Shown here one piece after another: positions 24,802 through 32,651 of a stretch of DNA of 35,210 nucleotides. The number at the start of each line of letters is the position of its first letter. Within the stretch, counting starts at the first letter, position 1. This stretch comes from DATAWZ01 sp036266975. GTDB lineage: Bacteria > Actinomycetota > Thermoleophilia > Solirubrobacterales > Solirubrobacteraceae. The DNA is taken from assembly GCA_036266975.1 (NCBI GenBank), contig DATAWZ010000010.1, positions 1 to 35,210 of the forward strand. The letters are read 5' to 3'. The notes beneath the pieces were generated by a model that was given only the letters and a program-made list of their open reading frames with translations, had not been told where the DNA came from and did no database searches. The position numbers were made by a program, and so were the translations under genes.

Positions 24802-26202
24802 CTAGCGGCCGTCGCCGTTGAAGCGGAGGGTCAGAAGCGCTCCTCCGCCCTCCGCGTTGGCGGCAGCCACGCTGCCGGCGTGGTCGTCGACGGTCTGCTT
24901 GACGATCGCGAGCCCCAGCCCGGAGCCGGGCAGCGCGCGAGCCGCCGCGGCTCGGTAGAAGCGGTCGAAGACGTGCGGCAGGTCGGCCTCGTCGATGCCC
25001 GGCCCGCGGTCGCGCACGGTGAGCGTGCCGTCGGCGAGGCGCACCTCGACGGTGCCGCCGGGCGGGCTCCACTTGATCGCGTTGTCGAGCACGTTGTCGA
25101 CCGCGCGCTCCAGGCGCGAGCGGGCCCCGACGAACCGGTAGGGCCCGAGCTGGCTCTCGAAGCGCAGCTTCGAGGCCCGGTGCTGCGCCCGCTCGACCGC
25201 CGCCGCCACGAGCTCGTCGAGCGCGAGCGGCTCGCGCGCGTCGACCGATCGTCCGTCGCGGGCGGCGAGGATGAGATCGCCGACCAGCGCCGAGAGCCTC
25301 TCCATCGCCCGGACGGCGGCACCGAGCACGCGCTGGCGCTGTTCGGCCGGCAGGTCCGGCCGCGCGAGCAGTTCGAGGTTCGCGCGATGCGCGGTCAGCG
25401 GGGTCCGCAACTCGTGCGAGGCGTCCGCGATCAGCTGCTGCTGCGCCTGCTGGGACTCGGCCAGCGCGGCAAGCATCGCGTTGAAGTCGCGGGCCAGGCT
25501 CGCGAGCTCGTCCCGGCCGCTCACCGGGATCCGCTGGCCCAGGTCGCGCGTCGCGCTGACCTTCCGCACCGTGACGGCGAGCGCCCGCACGGGGCGCAGC
25601 ACCGCATTCGCGGCCAGCCGTCCGAGCAGGCCCGCCGCGAGCGCCCCACCGAACGTCAGGCCGAACAGCAGCCAGCGGACACGCGCGATCGTCGAGTCTG
25701 CGTCGGTCAGCGGGCGTGCCGTGCGCACCAGCCCCTCGCCGGACGACGAGAGCGGCATCGTGTACAGGCGCATCGCCACGCCGCGATAGCGAACGTCCCG
25801 GAAATACGGCGGCGCCAGTCCCCTCGCCACGAACGCGTCGAGGCCGATCGCGGGTACGAAACCGTCGAGGCTGTGCGTGAGAGGAGTCTTCAGCCCCGTG
25901 ACCGCCGAGCGCTCCCGCATCAGCGAGCCGACGTTCGGGATCACCTGAACGTCGCCGGACGGGTTGGGGGCGAAGAGGGGGCTCTCCGACGCGGGTTGGC
26001 CCTTCCTCGCGTACGTCGCCGGCTTCGGGCCGTTCGCGACGAGCCACTTCGTGGCGGCGCTCTGGGCCGACTGAATCAATGCGGCGTCGGTCTGCCCGTT
26101 CAAGTTCGAGCGCACGGAGAAATACATCACCAAGGAGGCGATGGCGAGCGCGAGGAACACCGCGCCGCCCCCGGCGACCGTCAACCGCGTGCGGAGGCTC
26201 AC
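24802..26202 (-). CDS. Sensor histidine kinase HK1 (OmpR-partner type)
   Basis: 466 aa from GTG 26202, which overlaps the regulator's TGA (GTGA). First span about residues 8-29, an extracellular domain of about 145 residues with no motif I recognise, second span about 177-197, HAMP linker (NAVLRPVRAL to about 250), HisKA with ADASHELRTPLT (His263), and a HATPase domain with N box VDNVLDNAIKWS, G1 DRGPGIDEAD and G2 GSGLGLAIVKQ. It differs from HK2 in lacking the CMR...FPDP domain. Partner of the regulator encoded just upstream; likely acts on lipoprotein B through the CTCTCA operators. Confidence 0.95.
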   Translation of the reverse strand: MSLRTRLTVAGGGAVFLALAIASLVMYFSVRSNLNGQTDAALIQSAQSAATKWLVANGPKPATYARKGQPASESPLFAPNPSGDVQVIPNVGSLMRERSAVTGLKTPLTHSLDGFVPAIGLDAFVARGLAPPYFRDVRYRGVAMRLYTMPLSSSGEGLVRTARPLTDADSTIARVRWLLFGLTFGGALAAGLLGRLAANAVLRPVRALAVTVRKVSATRDLGQRIPVSGRDELASLARDFNAMLAALAESQQAQQQLIADASHELRTPLTAHRANLELLARPDLPAEQRQRVLGAAVRAMERLSALVGDLILAARDGRSVDAREPLALDELVAAAVERAQHRASKLRFESQLGPYRFVGARSRLERAVDNVLDNAIKWSPPGGTVEVRLADGTLTVRDRGPGIDEADLPHVFDRFYRAAAARALPGSGLGLAIVKQTVDDHAGSVAAANAEGGGALLTLRFNGDGR

Positions 26203-26897
26203 GGCTCTCGCAGCACGTAGCCGACCCCGCGGACCGTCTGGATCAGGCGCGGCTCGCCGTCTGCCTCGGTCTTGCGTCGCAGATAGCTGATGTAGACCTC
26301 GAGCGGGTTCGACGTCGGGCCGAAGTCGTAGTTCCAGACCCGCTCCATGATCAGCTCCCGGGTCAGCACCTGACGCGGATGGCGCAGGAACAGCTCCAGC
26401 AGCGCGTACTCGGTCCGCGTCAACTCGAGCCTGCGCCCGCCGCGGGAGGCCTCTCGCGTCTGCCGATCGAGCGACAGCCCGGCAAACCAGAGCGGCGCAT
26501 CCTCGCCCGCCGGCCGCGTCCGCCGCAGCAGCGCCCGCATGCGCGCCAGCAGCTCCCCCAGCCCGAACGGCTTGACCAGGTAATCGTCCGCGCCGAGGTC
26601 CAGGCCGCGGATCGTGTCCTCCTCGGAGTCGCGCGCGGTCAGGATCAGGATCGGCGTGCGGTTCCCCGAGGCGCGCAGGCGCCGGCACACCTCGAAGCCG
26701 TCCAGGTTCGGCATGAGCACGTCGAGCACCACCGCGTCGAACTCGCCCTGGCCCATCCGCTTGAGCGCCGCGAGACCGTCGGTCGCGGTCGTGACCCGGT
26801 GGCCCTCCAGCTCGAGCGCGGTCTCGACCGCCTCGCGCACGTCCGGATCGTCGTCCACGACCAGCACGCGCCCGCCGCGAACCTCGCTCGCCTCCAT
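26199..26897 (-). CDS. OmpR-family response regulator RR1 (MprA/PrrA-like)
   Basis: 232 aa from ATG 26897. The receiver has acidic pocket DDDPD, phospho-acceptor Asp59 (AVVLDVLMP), Thr in LILTARDSEED and Lys in DDYLVKPFGL. The winged-helix output domain has LELTRTEYALLELFLRHPRQVLTRELIMERVW and the wing ending RGVGYVL. TAGGCT at 26910-26905 lies 7 nt before the ATG, allowing a leaderless transcript; a second possible promoter with CTCTCA repeats lies further up. Co-translated with HK1 via a 4-nt overlap. Confidence 0.95.
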   Translation of the reverse strand: MEASEVRGGRVLVVDDDPDVREAVETALELEGHRVTTATDGLAALKRMGQGEFDAVVLDVLMPNLDGFEVCRRLRASGNRTPILILTARDSEEDTIRGLDLGADDYLVKPFGLGELLARMRALLRRTRPAGEDAPLWFAGLSLDRQTREASRGGRRLELTRTEYALLELFLRHPRQVLTRELIMERVWNYDFGPTSNPLEVYISYLRRKTEADGEPRLIQTVRGVGYVLREP

Positions 26898-26904
26898 CGC
26901 CACA

Positions 26905-27015
26905 AGCCTATGCCGACGCCGAGTGGGCCAGGTGAACCGCCACGGCAGAAGTGGAGCAGCGCAGCCTGAGCGAGCCGCCCGCGAAGCTGAGAGATTGCTT
27001 AAGGCTTCGTGAGAC
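26905..27015 (-). promoter_or_regulatory. RR1 promoter region with CTCTCA operator
   Basis: On the minus strand GTCTCA (27015-27010) and CTCTCA (26993-26988) are 22 bp apart (two 11-bp periods, the middle copy degenerate). After 15 nt comes CGCTCAGGCTGCGCTG (26972-26957), 15 of 16 identical to the element at lipoprotein B and at the same distance. TAGGCT at 26910-26905 is a second, leaderless-type -10. The shared layout suggests RR1 controls its own gene and lipoprotein B. Confidence 0.6.
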
Positions 27016-27051
27016 GCCCCGACCGCCCCACGCGACCGATCTGCAATCGAT

Positions 27052-27157
27052 GTGTGTTGCTCTGGGCGCCTACAGGTTGTCTGGAGCAACACACGGGGGT
27101 CGCGCGGGAACGGGTGTGTTGCTCTGGGCGCCTCAGGGTGTTCCCGAGCAACACACC
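27052..27157. repeat. Two tandem palindromic units with identical 11-bp arms
   Basis: GTGTGTTGCTC (27052-27062) pairs perfectly with GAGCAACACAC (27084-27094) across a 21-nt loop. The same arms recur at 27114-27124 and 27146-27156, again with a 21-nt loop, 62 bp downstream. Both loops start TGGGCGCCT and then diverge; the second stem extends to 12 bp. The units lie between the 3' end of lipoprotein C and the RR1 promoter. No coding function is likely. They may be a dispersed REP-like element, a transcription attenuator or a protein-binding site. Confidence 0.85.
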
Positions 27158-27187
27158 TCAAGGCGGCGCGCGCCTGCGGCGCTGCGC

Positions 27188-27733
27188 TCAAGGGCCCTTG
27201 GGGCCGCCCCCGCAAGCCTTCGCGCCGGCCTGGAACGCCGGCGACTGCGGGTTGATCCCCGGCAGGTACACCTGTTGGCTGCCGCCGTGGCTGCTGACCA
27301 CCTTCGGGTCGGGGAAGTTCGGCACGCCGTGGCTGCGCATGCAGCGCGCGAAGCGAAGCCCCCGCTGCGTTTGCTGGGCACTCTGCGCCGGCGTCGCCTG
27401 CGTGTGCGGCAGGTACTTGCCGCACTTTTCCCGGGCCGTGAAGAACGCCGGGGCGTTGACCGAGACGCCGTTGACCGCGATCGTCTGCGCGTTCCCCTCG
27501 ATCCGCATCCCATCGCCGCTCAAGTCGGGGAAGTTCGGCACGCCGCTGCCGCGCATGCACGTGGAGAACGCCAGCGCTGAACTGGTCGAGCGGGAGGGGC
27601 CGCCGGTCGCGGGGCTCGGCCCGTTCGGAGAGCTCGAGCCGCAGGCGGCGATCGCCGTCGCGGCGGCAGCGAGCGTGGCGACGGCACACAGAAGCCGAGC
27701 CGGTCGTGATGGTCGTGTGGCGTGGCCGTGCAT
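27188..27733 (-). CDS. Lipoprotein C with two CMR...FPDP domains
   Basis: 181 aa from ATG 27733. Signal peptide with lipobox IAAC (Cys31), then domain 1 FSTCMRGSGVPNFPDLS (Cys59, partner Cys104) and domain 2 FARCMRSHGVPNFPDPK (Cys131, partner Cys174). The pattern (S/A)PAFxxA...C closes each domain. GGAAGAGGA serves as ribosome site. It is divergent from the RR2-HK2 genes, and the gap contains GAAACC repeats for both directions, so it probably belongs to the RR2 regulon. Function unknown. Confidence 0.88.
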   Translation of the reverse strand: MHGHATRPSRPARLLCAVATLAAAATAIAACGSSSPNGPSPATGGPSRSTSSALAFSTCMRGSGVPNFPDLSGDGMRIEGNAQTIAVNGVSVNAPAFFTAREKCGKYLPHTQATPAQSAQQTQRGLRFARCMRSHGVPNFPDPKVVSSHGGSQQVYLPGINPQSPAFQAGAKACGGGPKGP

Positions 27734-27771
27734 CTCGTCCTCTTCCGATGTCCTGTGGGGTGGGTGCCTGC

Positions 27772-27846
27772 GTTCTACGCGCCGGGCGGTTTCCGCCCGG
27801 TTTCCCTCCCGTTGAAACCGCCGCGAAACCTCCAGGCGGCTACCTT
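27772..27846. promoter_or_regulatory. Back-to-back GAAACC operators for lipoprotein C and RR2
   Basis: Minus strand: GGAAACC-N4-GGAAACC (27805-27788), 10 nt, then TAGAAC (27777-27772), leading to lipoprotein C. Plus strand: GAAACC-N5-GAAACC (27814-27819, 27825-27830), 10 nt, then TACCTT (27841-27846), leading to RR2. Orientation, the 11-bp period and the 10-nt gap to the -10 are identical in both directions and at the lipoprotein A promoter. AGGAG (27851-27855) is the RR2 ribosome site. RR2 is the obvious candidate to bind here (inference). Confidence 0.8.
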
Positions 27847-27861
27847 GACCAGGAGCGGCCG

Positions 27862-28515
27862 ATGCGGGTGCTTGTGATCGAGGACGACGAGGAACTGGCC
27901 GAGACGGTCGCCGCCGGCCTGCGCGAGGCGCGGATGGCGGTCGATGTCGCGCTGGACGGCGAGGCGGGCCTGGCGCGCGCGCTCGTCCACGACTACGAGG
28001 TGATCGTGCTCGACCGGGACCTTCCGGCCGTCCACGGCGATGAGGTGTGCGCACGGCTCGTCGCCGCGGGCGCTCGAAGCCGGGTGCTGATGCTGACCGG
28101 CGCCGCGCAGGAGGCCGATCTCATCGAGGGGCTCGGGCTCGGCGCGGACGACTACCTGACCAAGCCGTTCGCGTTCGCCGTGCTCGTGGCCCGGATCGCC
28201 GCGCTGGCGCGCCGAGCGCAGCCGAGCATCCCGCCGGTGCTCGAGCACGGCGACGTCGTGCTCGACACGGCCAAGCGCTGCGCGCAGCGGGCGGGCCGGC
28301 CGCTCGCGCTGCGGCCCAAGGAGTTCGGCGTGCTCGAGCTGCTGCTCGCGGCCCAGGGCCGGGTCGTGTCCGCCGAGGAGCTGCTCGAGCGCGTCTGGGA
28401 CGAGGCCGCCGACCCGTTCACCGGCGCGGTCAAGATCACGATCAGCCGGCTGCGAGCCAAGCTCGGCGACCCGCCCGTGATCCAGACCGTCGCCAGGGCC
28501 GGTTACCGGATATGA
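27862..28515 (+). CDS. OmpR-family response regulator RR2
   Basis: 217 aa. The receiver has acidic pocket EDDEE (residues 7-11), phospho-acceptor Asp51 (VIVLDRDLP), Thr in LMLTGAAQEAD and Lys in DDYLTKPFAF. The winged-helix domain includes LALRPKEFGVLELLLAAQGR, VVSAEELLERVWDE and a short end ARAGYRI. Its TGA overlaps the kinase ATG (ATGA). The promoter carries the same GAAACC repeat pair as two lipoprotein promoters, so it probably autoregulates and controls lipoprotein C and the lipoprotein A-exporter operon. Confidence 0.95.
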   Translation: MRVLVIEDDEELAETVAAGLREARMAVDVALDGEAGLARALVHDYEVIVLDRDLPAVHGDEVCARLVAAGARSRVLMLTGAAQEADLIEGLGLGADDYLTKPFAFAVLVARIAALARRAQPSIPPVLEHGDVVLDTAKRCAQRAGRPLALRPKEFGVLELLLAAQGRVVSAEELLERVWDEAADPFTGAVKITISRLRAKLGDPPVIQTVARAGYRI

Positions 28516-29918
28516 GCGCGACGGCGCGGCTGAACCGCCGGTTCACCCAGCTCGCGGTCGGGCGGCACCTCCCGCACCGGACCGTCCGCCGGCGCCTGAC
28601 GCTCCTGTACGGCGGCCTGTTCCTGCTCTCCGGCGCGGCGCTGATGGCGATCGCCTACGCGCTGCTGGTCAACGCCGGGTTCGTGTTCAGCCTCCAGAGC
28701 GGGACGAACAACGCGATCCTCAGGCGCCCTCCCGCCTCCGCCCTCCCGGGTACCGGCCCGTCGGCGCCCGCTTCCGCGCAGACGATGGCGCACTGGACCA
28801 CGGTCGCGCGGTGCATGCGCGCGCACGGTGTCTCCGAGTTCCCCAACCCGACGAGCTCGGCCCCACCCGGCCTCCCCCTGATCCACAAGGTGAGCGAGGT
28901 CAGTGATCGCGACGGAGCGTTCTTCGCGATCCCATCCACGATCGACATGCAGTCGCCCGCGTTCGCGCACGCGACAACCGCATGCGGCTTCATGGCCGAC
29001 TACACCAGGGCAGCCGCCGTGGACCGCCGCCGGCGCACGCACGTGCTCCAGGAGCTGCTGATCCAGTCCGGGATCGCGCTCGCGGGGATGTCGCTGCTGT
29101 CGATCCTGCTCGGGTGGTTCGTCGCCGGGCGGGTGCTGCAACCGCTCGAGGACGCCTACGAGGCCCAGCGGCAGTTCGTGGCCAACGCCTCGCACGAGCT
29201 GCGGGCACCGCTCACGCGCCAGCGAGCGCTGATCGAGGTCGCGCTCGCCAGCTCGCAAGCGGACGTCGACTCGCTGCGCACCGCCCACGAGCGCGTGCTC
29301 GCCTCCGAGCAGCACCTCGAGCAGCTGATCGACGCCCTGCTCGCGCTCAGCCGCGGCGAGGCCGGGCTCGAGCGGCGCGAGCCGCTCGACCTCGCGGTGC
29401 TGGCCTCGCAGGCGATGCTCGCGCGCGACCCACCGACCGGCGAGCTCGACATTCGCGCCACGCTGGCCGCCGCGCCGACCGACGGCGATCCACGGCTGCT
29501 CGAGCGCCTCATCGCCAACCTGCTCGACAACGCGATCCGCCACAACGTGCCCGGCGGACACGTCGAGGTCAGCACGGGGACCCGCGACCAAAAGCACGCG
29601 TTCGTCTCGGTCGCGAACACGGGCCCGACCGTCCCGCCCGAGCAGCTCCAGCGCCTGTTCGAGCCCTTCGAGCGCCTCGGCGGCGCCCGCACCCGCCACG
29701 ACGGCGGCCACGGGCTGGGACTCTCGATCGTCCAGGCGATCGCGGGCGCGCATGGGGCCGAGCTCAGCACGCGCGCGCGGCCGCAGGGCGGCCTGCACAT
29801 CGAGGTCTCATTCCCGCCGCCGGCGGGCGCCGGCTCCGGGCCGACCCTCACCGCCGCTCCCACGAAACGCGCCCGCCCGCGCGCGGTCCCGGAGACCGAT
29901 GCGCTCGCGGGACCGTGA
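28512..29918 (+). CDS. Sensor histidine kinase HK2 with extracellular CMR...FPDP sensor domain
   Basis: 468 aa. First membrane span about residues 30-56, extracellular region 57-180, second span about 183-206, then HisKA with ANASHELRAPLT (His228) and HATPase with N box IANLLDNAIRHN and G2 GGHGLGLSIVQ. Unusually, the extracellular part contains ARCMRAHGVSEFPNPTS (Cys101) and SPAFAHATTACGF (Cys158), the same two-cysteine domain as in the nearby lipoproteins; residues 126-159 align without gaps with residues 180-213 of lipoprotein A. The kinase thus carries the lipoprotein domain as its sensor. A Pro/Ala/Arg-rich tail follows the ATPase domain. Confidence 0.95.
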   Translation: MSATARLNRRFTQLAVGRHLPHRTVRRRLTLLYGGLFLLSGAALMAIAYALLVNAGFVFSLQSGTNNAILRRPPASALPGTGPSAPASAQTMAHWTTVARCMRAHGVSEFPNPTSSAPPGLPLIHKVSEVSDRDGAFFAIPSTIDMQSPAFAHATTACGFMADYTRAAAVDRRRRTHVLQELLIQSGIALAGMSLLSILLGWFVAGRVLQPLEDAYEAQRQFVANASHELRAPLTRQRALIEVALASSQADVDSLRTAHERVLASEQHLEQLIDALLALSRGEAGLERREPLDLAVLASQAMLARDPPTGELDIRATLAAAPTDGDPRLLERLIANLLDNAIRHNVPGGHVEVSTGTRDQKHAFVSVANTGPTVPPEQLQRLFEPFERLGGARTRHDGGHGLGLSIVQAIAGAHGAELSTRARPQGGLHIEVSFPPPAGAGSGPTLTAAPTKRARPRAVPETDALAGP

Positions 29919-29936
29919 GCCGCCGCAAAGCGGTGC

Positions 29937-29942
29937 CATCAT
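29937..29942 (+). promoter_or_regulatory. Possible -10 box of leaderless small gene
   Basis: CATCAT ends 6 nt before the GTG at 29949, the spacing of other leaderless-type starts here. The hexamer deviates from TANNNT at its first base. Confidence 0.3.
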
Positions 29943-29948
29943 CGAGCA

Positions 29949-30134
29949 GTGCCCGACGGCGATCTGCAGCACCAGCTCACCGAGCTCCGCGCCGAGCTGC
30001 AGCGCAACATCGACGCCCGCGCCGACCTGACCCGCGAGAACGCGGCGCTGCGGGCGCGACTACGCGAGCTGGAGGAGCTCTTCCTGCCCGGCTGGAAGGT
30101 CAGCGACCCGCCCAGCAAGCGACGGGTCGTTTAG
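29949..30134 (+). CDS. Small coiled-coil protein, unknown function
   Basis: 61 aa from GTG 29949. Nearly all of residues 5-48 is predicted helix with heptad-like Leu spacing (LQHQLTELRAELQRNI, then LTRENAALRARLRELEELF), followed by PGWKVSDPPSKRRVV, a short basic tail. It starts 30 nt after HK2 on the same strand. It resembles small bZIP-like or phage-shock-type helical proteins only in general shape. Codon bias supports real coding; no family recognised. Confidence 0.6.
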   Translation: MPDGDLQHQLTELRAELQRNIDARADLTRENAALRARLRELEELFLPGWKVSDPPSKRRVV

Positions 30135-30316
30135 GCCCCATCCCAACAGGGTCCGCACGCCCGGATGCGGGGCCGAGCCATGCGCGTGCTGCGTCACCCG
30201 TGCGCCGAATGGGGTGTCGCCCCTGACGTGGCTCTGCCCGGTCTCCCGCCCCCACCCACCGCGTCCTTCGCCCGCTTGACCCTGGAACACCCCGGTCGCA
30301 CGCCCCCCACCGGGAC
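30135..30316. other. 182-bp intergenic region, no gene recognised
   Basis: It lies between the convergent ends of the small coiled-coil gene and the metallopeptidase. Several GC-rich self-complementary stretches exist (for example GGGGTGTCGCCCC at 30213-30225), but no T-run terminator, tRNA or known riboswitch motif was seen. Confidence 0.4.
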
Positions 30317-30970
30317 TTACAGATCCAGCCGGCTGACGCCGAGCTCGTCGAAGCCCACGTGGTGGGCGAGCTCGTGGCGCACGGTGCGCGTGACCTGCTC
30401 GCGCAGCAGGTCGGGGTCGTGGCCGAAGTCGCGCCGCAGCGTGTCGCGGAAGATGACGATCCGATCGTGGGCGCGGCCGTTGCCGTTGTCGCCCTGATAG
30501 AGGCCGTAGGCGCCGACGCCGCGGCCCTGGTCGGAGACGACGACCGCGACGTGCTGCAGCGCGTTGACCAGCAGGTCGGGCAGATCGTCGAGCGCGTCGC
30601 GCACGAGGTCGTCGAACTCCTCGTCCGAGAGCGGGTCTCCGATCAGGAACTCGCCCTCGTCGGGGTCGACGAACAGCCCGGAGGCGGCGAGCTCCTCCGC
30701 GTGGACGACCAGGCGCTCGAAGTCCTCTTCGGAGGCCGGCTCGCGCCAATCAGCCATGTGCGAGATGACCAGCGCGGCGAGCATGCCGAGCGCGGCGACG
30801 GCCATCACGAACAGCGCGGCCTCCTCGAGCGTGCGCACCGCGCCCGAGCGGCTGGTTCCCTCGGTGAGCACGACGACGACGAGCCCGGCGGCGAGCGCCA
30901 CGAGCGCCGCCAGCATCACACCCCGGAGTGTGGGTCCTCCGAGCGGCGCGGGCGGCCTGCGTGACGGCAT
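30317..30970 (-). CDS. Membrane-anchored zincin-like metallopeptidase (MMP-like family)
   Basis: 217 aa. The C-terminal 130 residues match the minimal zincin family (PF06262, possible Zn metallopeptidase): DLPDLLVNALQHVAVVV, LYQGDNGNGRA, IVIFRDTL and the HExxHxxGxD signature HELAHHVGFDE (His199, Glu200, His203). Family members are usually short cytosolic proteins of about 120-140 aa; here an N-terminal pair of membrane spans (about 17-36 and 50-70) is fused in front, so the protease domain is membrane-attached. It starts 6 nt after the acyl-CoA dehydrogenase stop and is probably co-transcribed with it. Substrate unknown. Confidence 0.85.
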   Translation of the reverse strand: MPSRRPPAPLGGPTLRGVMLAALVALAAGLVVVVLTEGTSRSGAVRTLEEAALFVMAVAALGMLAALVISHMADWREPASEEDFERLVVHAEELAASGLFVDPDEGEFLIGDPLSDEEFDDLVRDALDDLPDLLVNALQHVAVVVSDQGRGVGAYGLYQGDNGNGRAHDRIVIFRDTLRRDFGHDPDLLREQVTRTVRHELAHHVGFDELGVSRLDL

Positions 30971-30976
30971 CGTCGC

Positions 30977-32122
<1,146 letters not shown>

Positions 32123-32164
32123 CGCGCGGTGCATCGTAGTTGGTTCCGCGCGGCGGCAGAGTGT

Positions 32165-32212
32165 CGAGACCCGCGCGGTCTCGTGTCACGACACAACAGG
32201 CCCCGAAGGGGC
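32165..32212 (-). terminator. Cluster of three hairpins between acyl-CoA dehydrogenase and secreted protein genes
   Basis: CGAGACC/GGTCTCG (32165-32171, 32177-32183, 5-nt loop), GTGTC/GACAC (32183-32187, 32190-32194) and GCCCC-GAA-GGGGC (32200-32212) follow each other. On the minus strand the last reads GCCCC-TTC-GGGGC and is followed by CTGTTGTGT, a weak terminator for the secreted protein gene that ends at 32221. Confidence 0.4.
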
Positions 32213-32220
32213 GCGGTGGC

Positions 32221-32616
32221 TCAGGTGTGGATGTCCGTCGGGCAGCCGACGTCCATGATCGTGCAGCCGCGGCCGTCGACCTCCTTGACCACGTGTCCGC
32301 CGCGCGATTGCGAGCAGAAGTAGAAGCCCATCTGGCCGCCGCACGTCCATCCCTCGTACAGGGACTCGTTGCCGTTGTCGACGGGCTTGGTTCCCGGGTA
32401 CTGCGCCCGCCCGGCGAAGCCGTTCTGCATCTGGTGGATCCCGGTCGCGCAGCTCACCTGGCCCTTGACGACGTATACGCCGATCGGGCCGTAGGTCGAG
32501 CTGAAGCGCCCGCACCGCCTCGCGGTGTGGGCAGCGGTGAGCGGGCGCGCGGCCGCGACCCCGCCCCCCGCGAGGGCCATGACAACCACCGCCAACAGCA
32601 GCGCGCGCCGACCCAT
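32221..32616 (-). CDS. Secreted six-cysteine hypothetical protein
   Basis: 131 aa. N-terminal signal peptide (RRALLLAVVVMALAGGGVAA, likely cleavage near residue 23). The mature part of about 108 residues has six cysteines (35, 56, 92, 101, 118, 125), enough for three disulfides, with aromatic patches YEGWTCGGQMGFYFC. No lipobox. I recognise no family. It is divergent from the acyl-CoA carboxylase gene and starts 36 bp from it. Confidence 0.75.
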   Translation of the reverse strand: MGRRALLLAVVVMALAGGGVAAARPLTAAHTARRCGRFSSTYGPIGVYVVKGQVSCATGIHQMQNGFAGRAQYPGTKPVDNGNESLYEGWTCGGQMGFYFCSQSRGGHVVKEVDGRGCTIMDVGCPTDIHT

Positions 32617-32638
32617 CGACGCCAGAGTACACGAGACC

Positions 32639-32644
32639 TATCCT
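32639..32644 (+). promoter_or_regulatory. -10 box, leaderless-type start of carboxyltransferase gene
   Basis: TATCCT ends 7 nt before the ATG at 32652 and there is no ribosome-binding site between them. Confidence 0.5.
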
Positions 32645-32651
32645 GCGCGGG

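Noticed and set aside
27052..27157. CRISPR array from the two repeated units
   Set aside because: Only two units, long palindromic arms with a 21-nt loop, no further repeats and no cas genes.
27788..27830. Pho box controlled by phosphate starvation
   Set aside because: Only the architecture (period 11, position relative to -10) is PhoB-like. The repeat GAAACC differs from known Pho boxes and no phosphate genes are nearby.
30135..30316. Structured RNA (tmRNA, RNase P RNA, SRP RNA or riboswitch)
   Set aside because: GC-rich hairpins are present but none of the conserved core sequences of these RNAs could be found.
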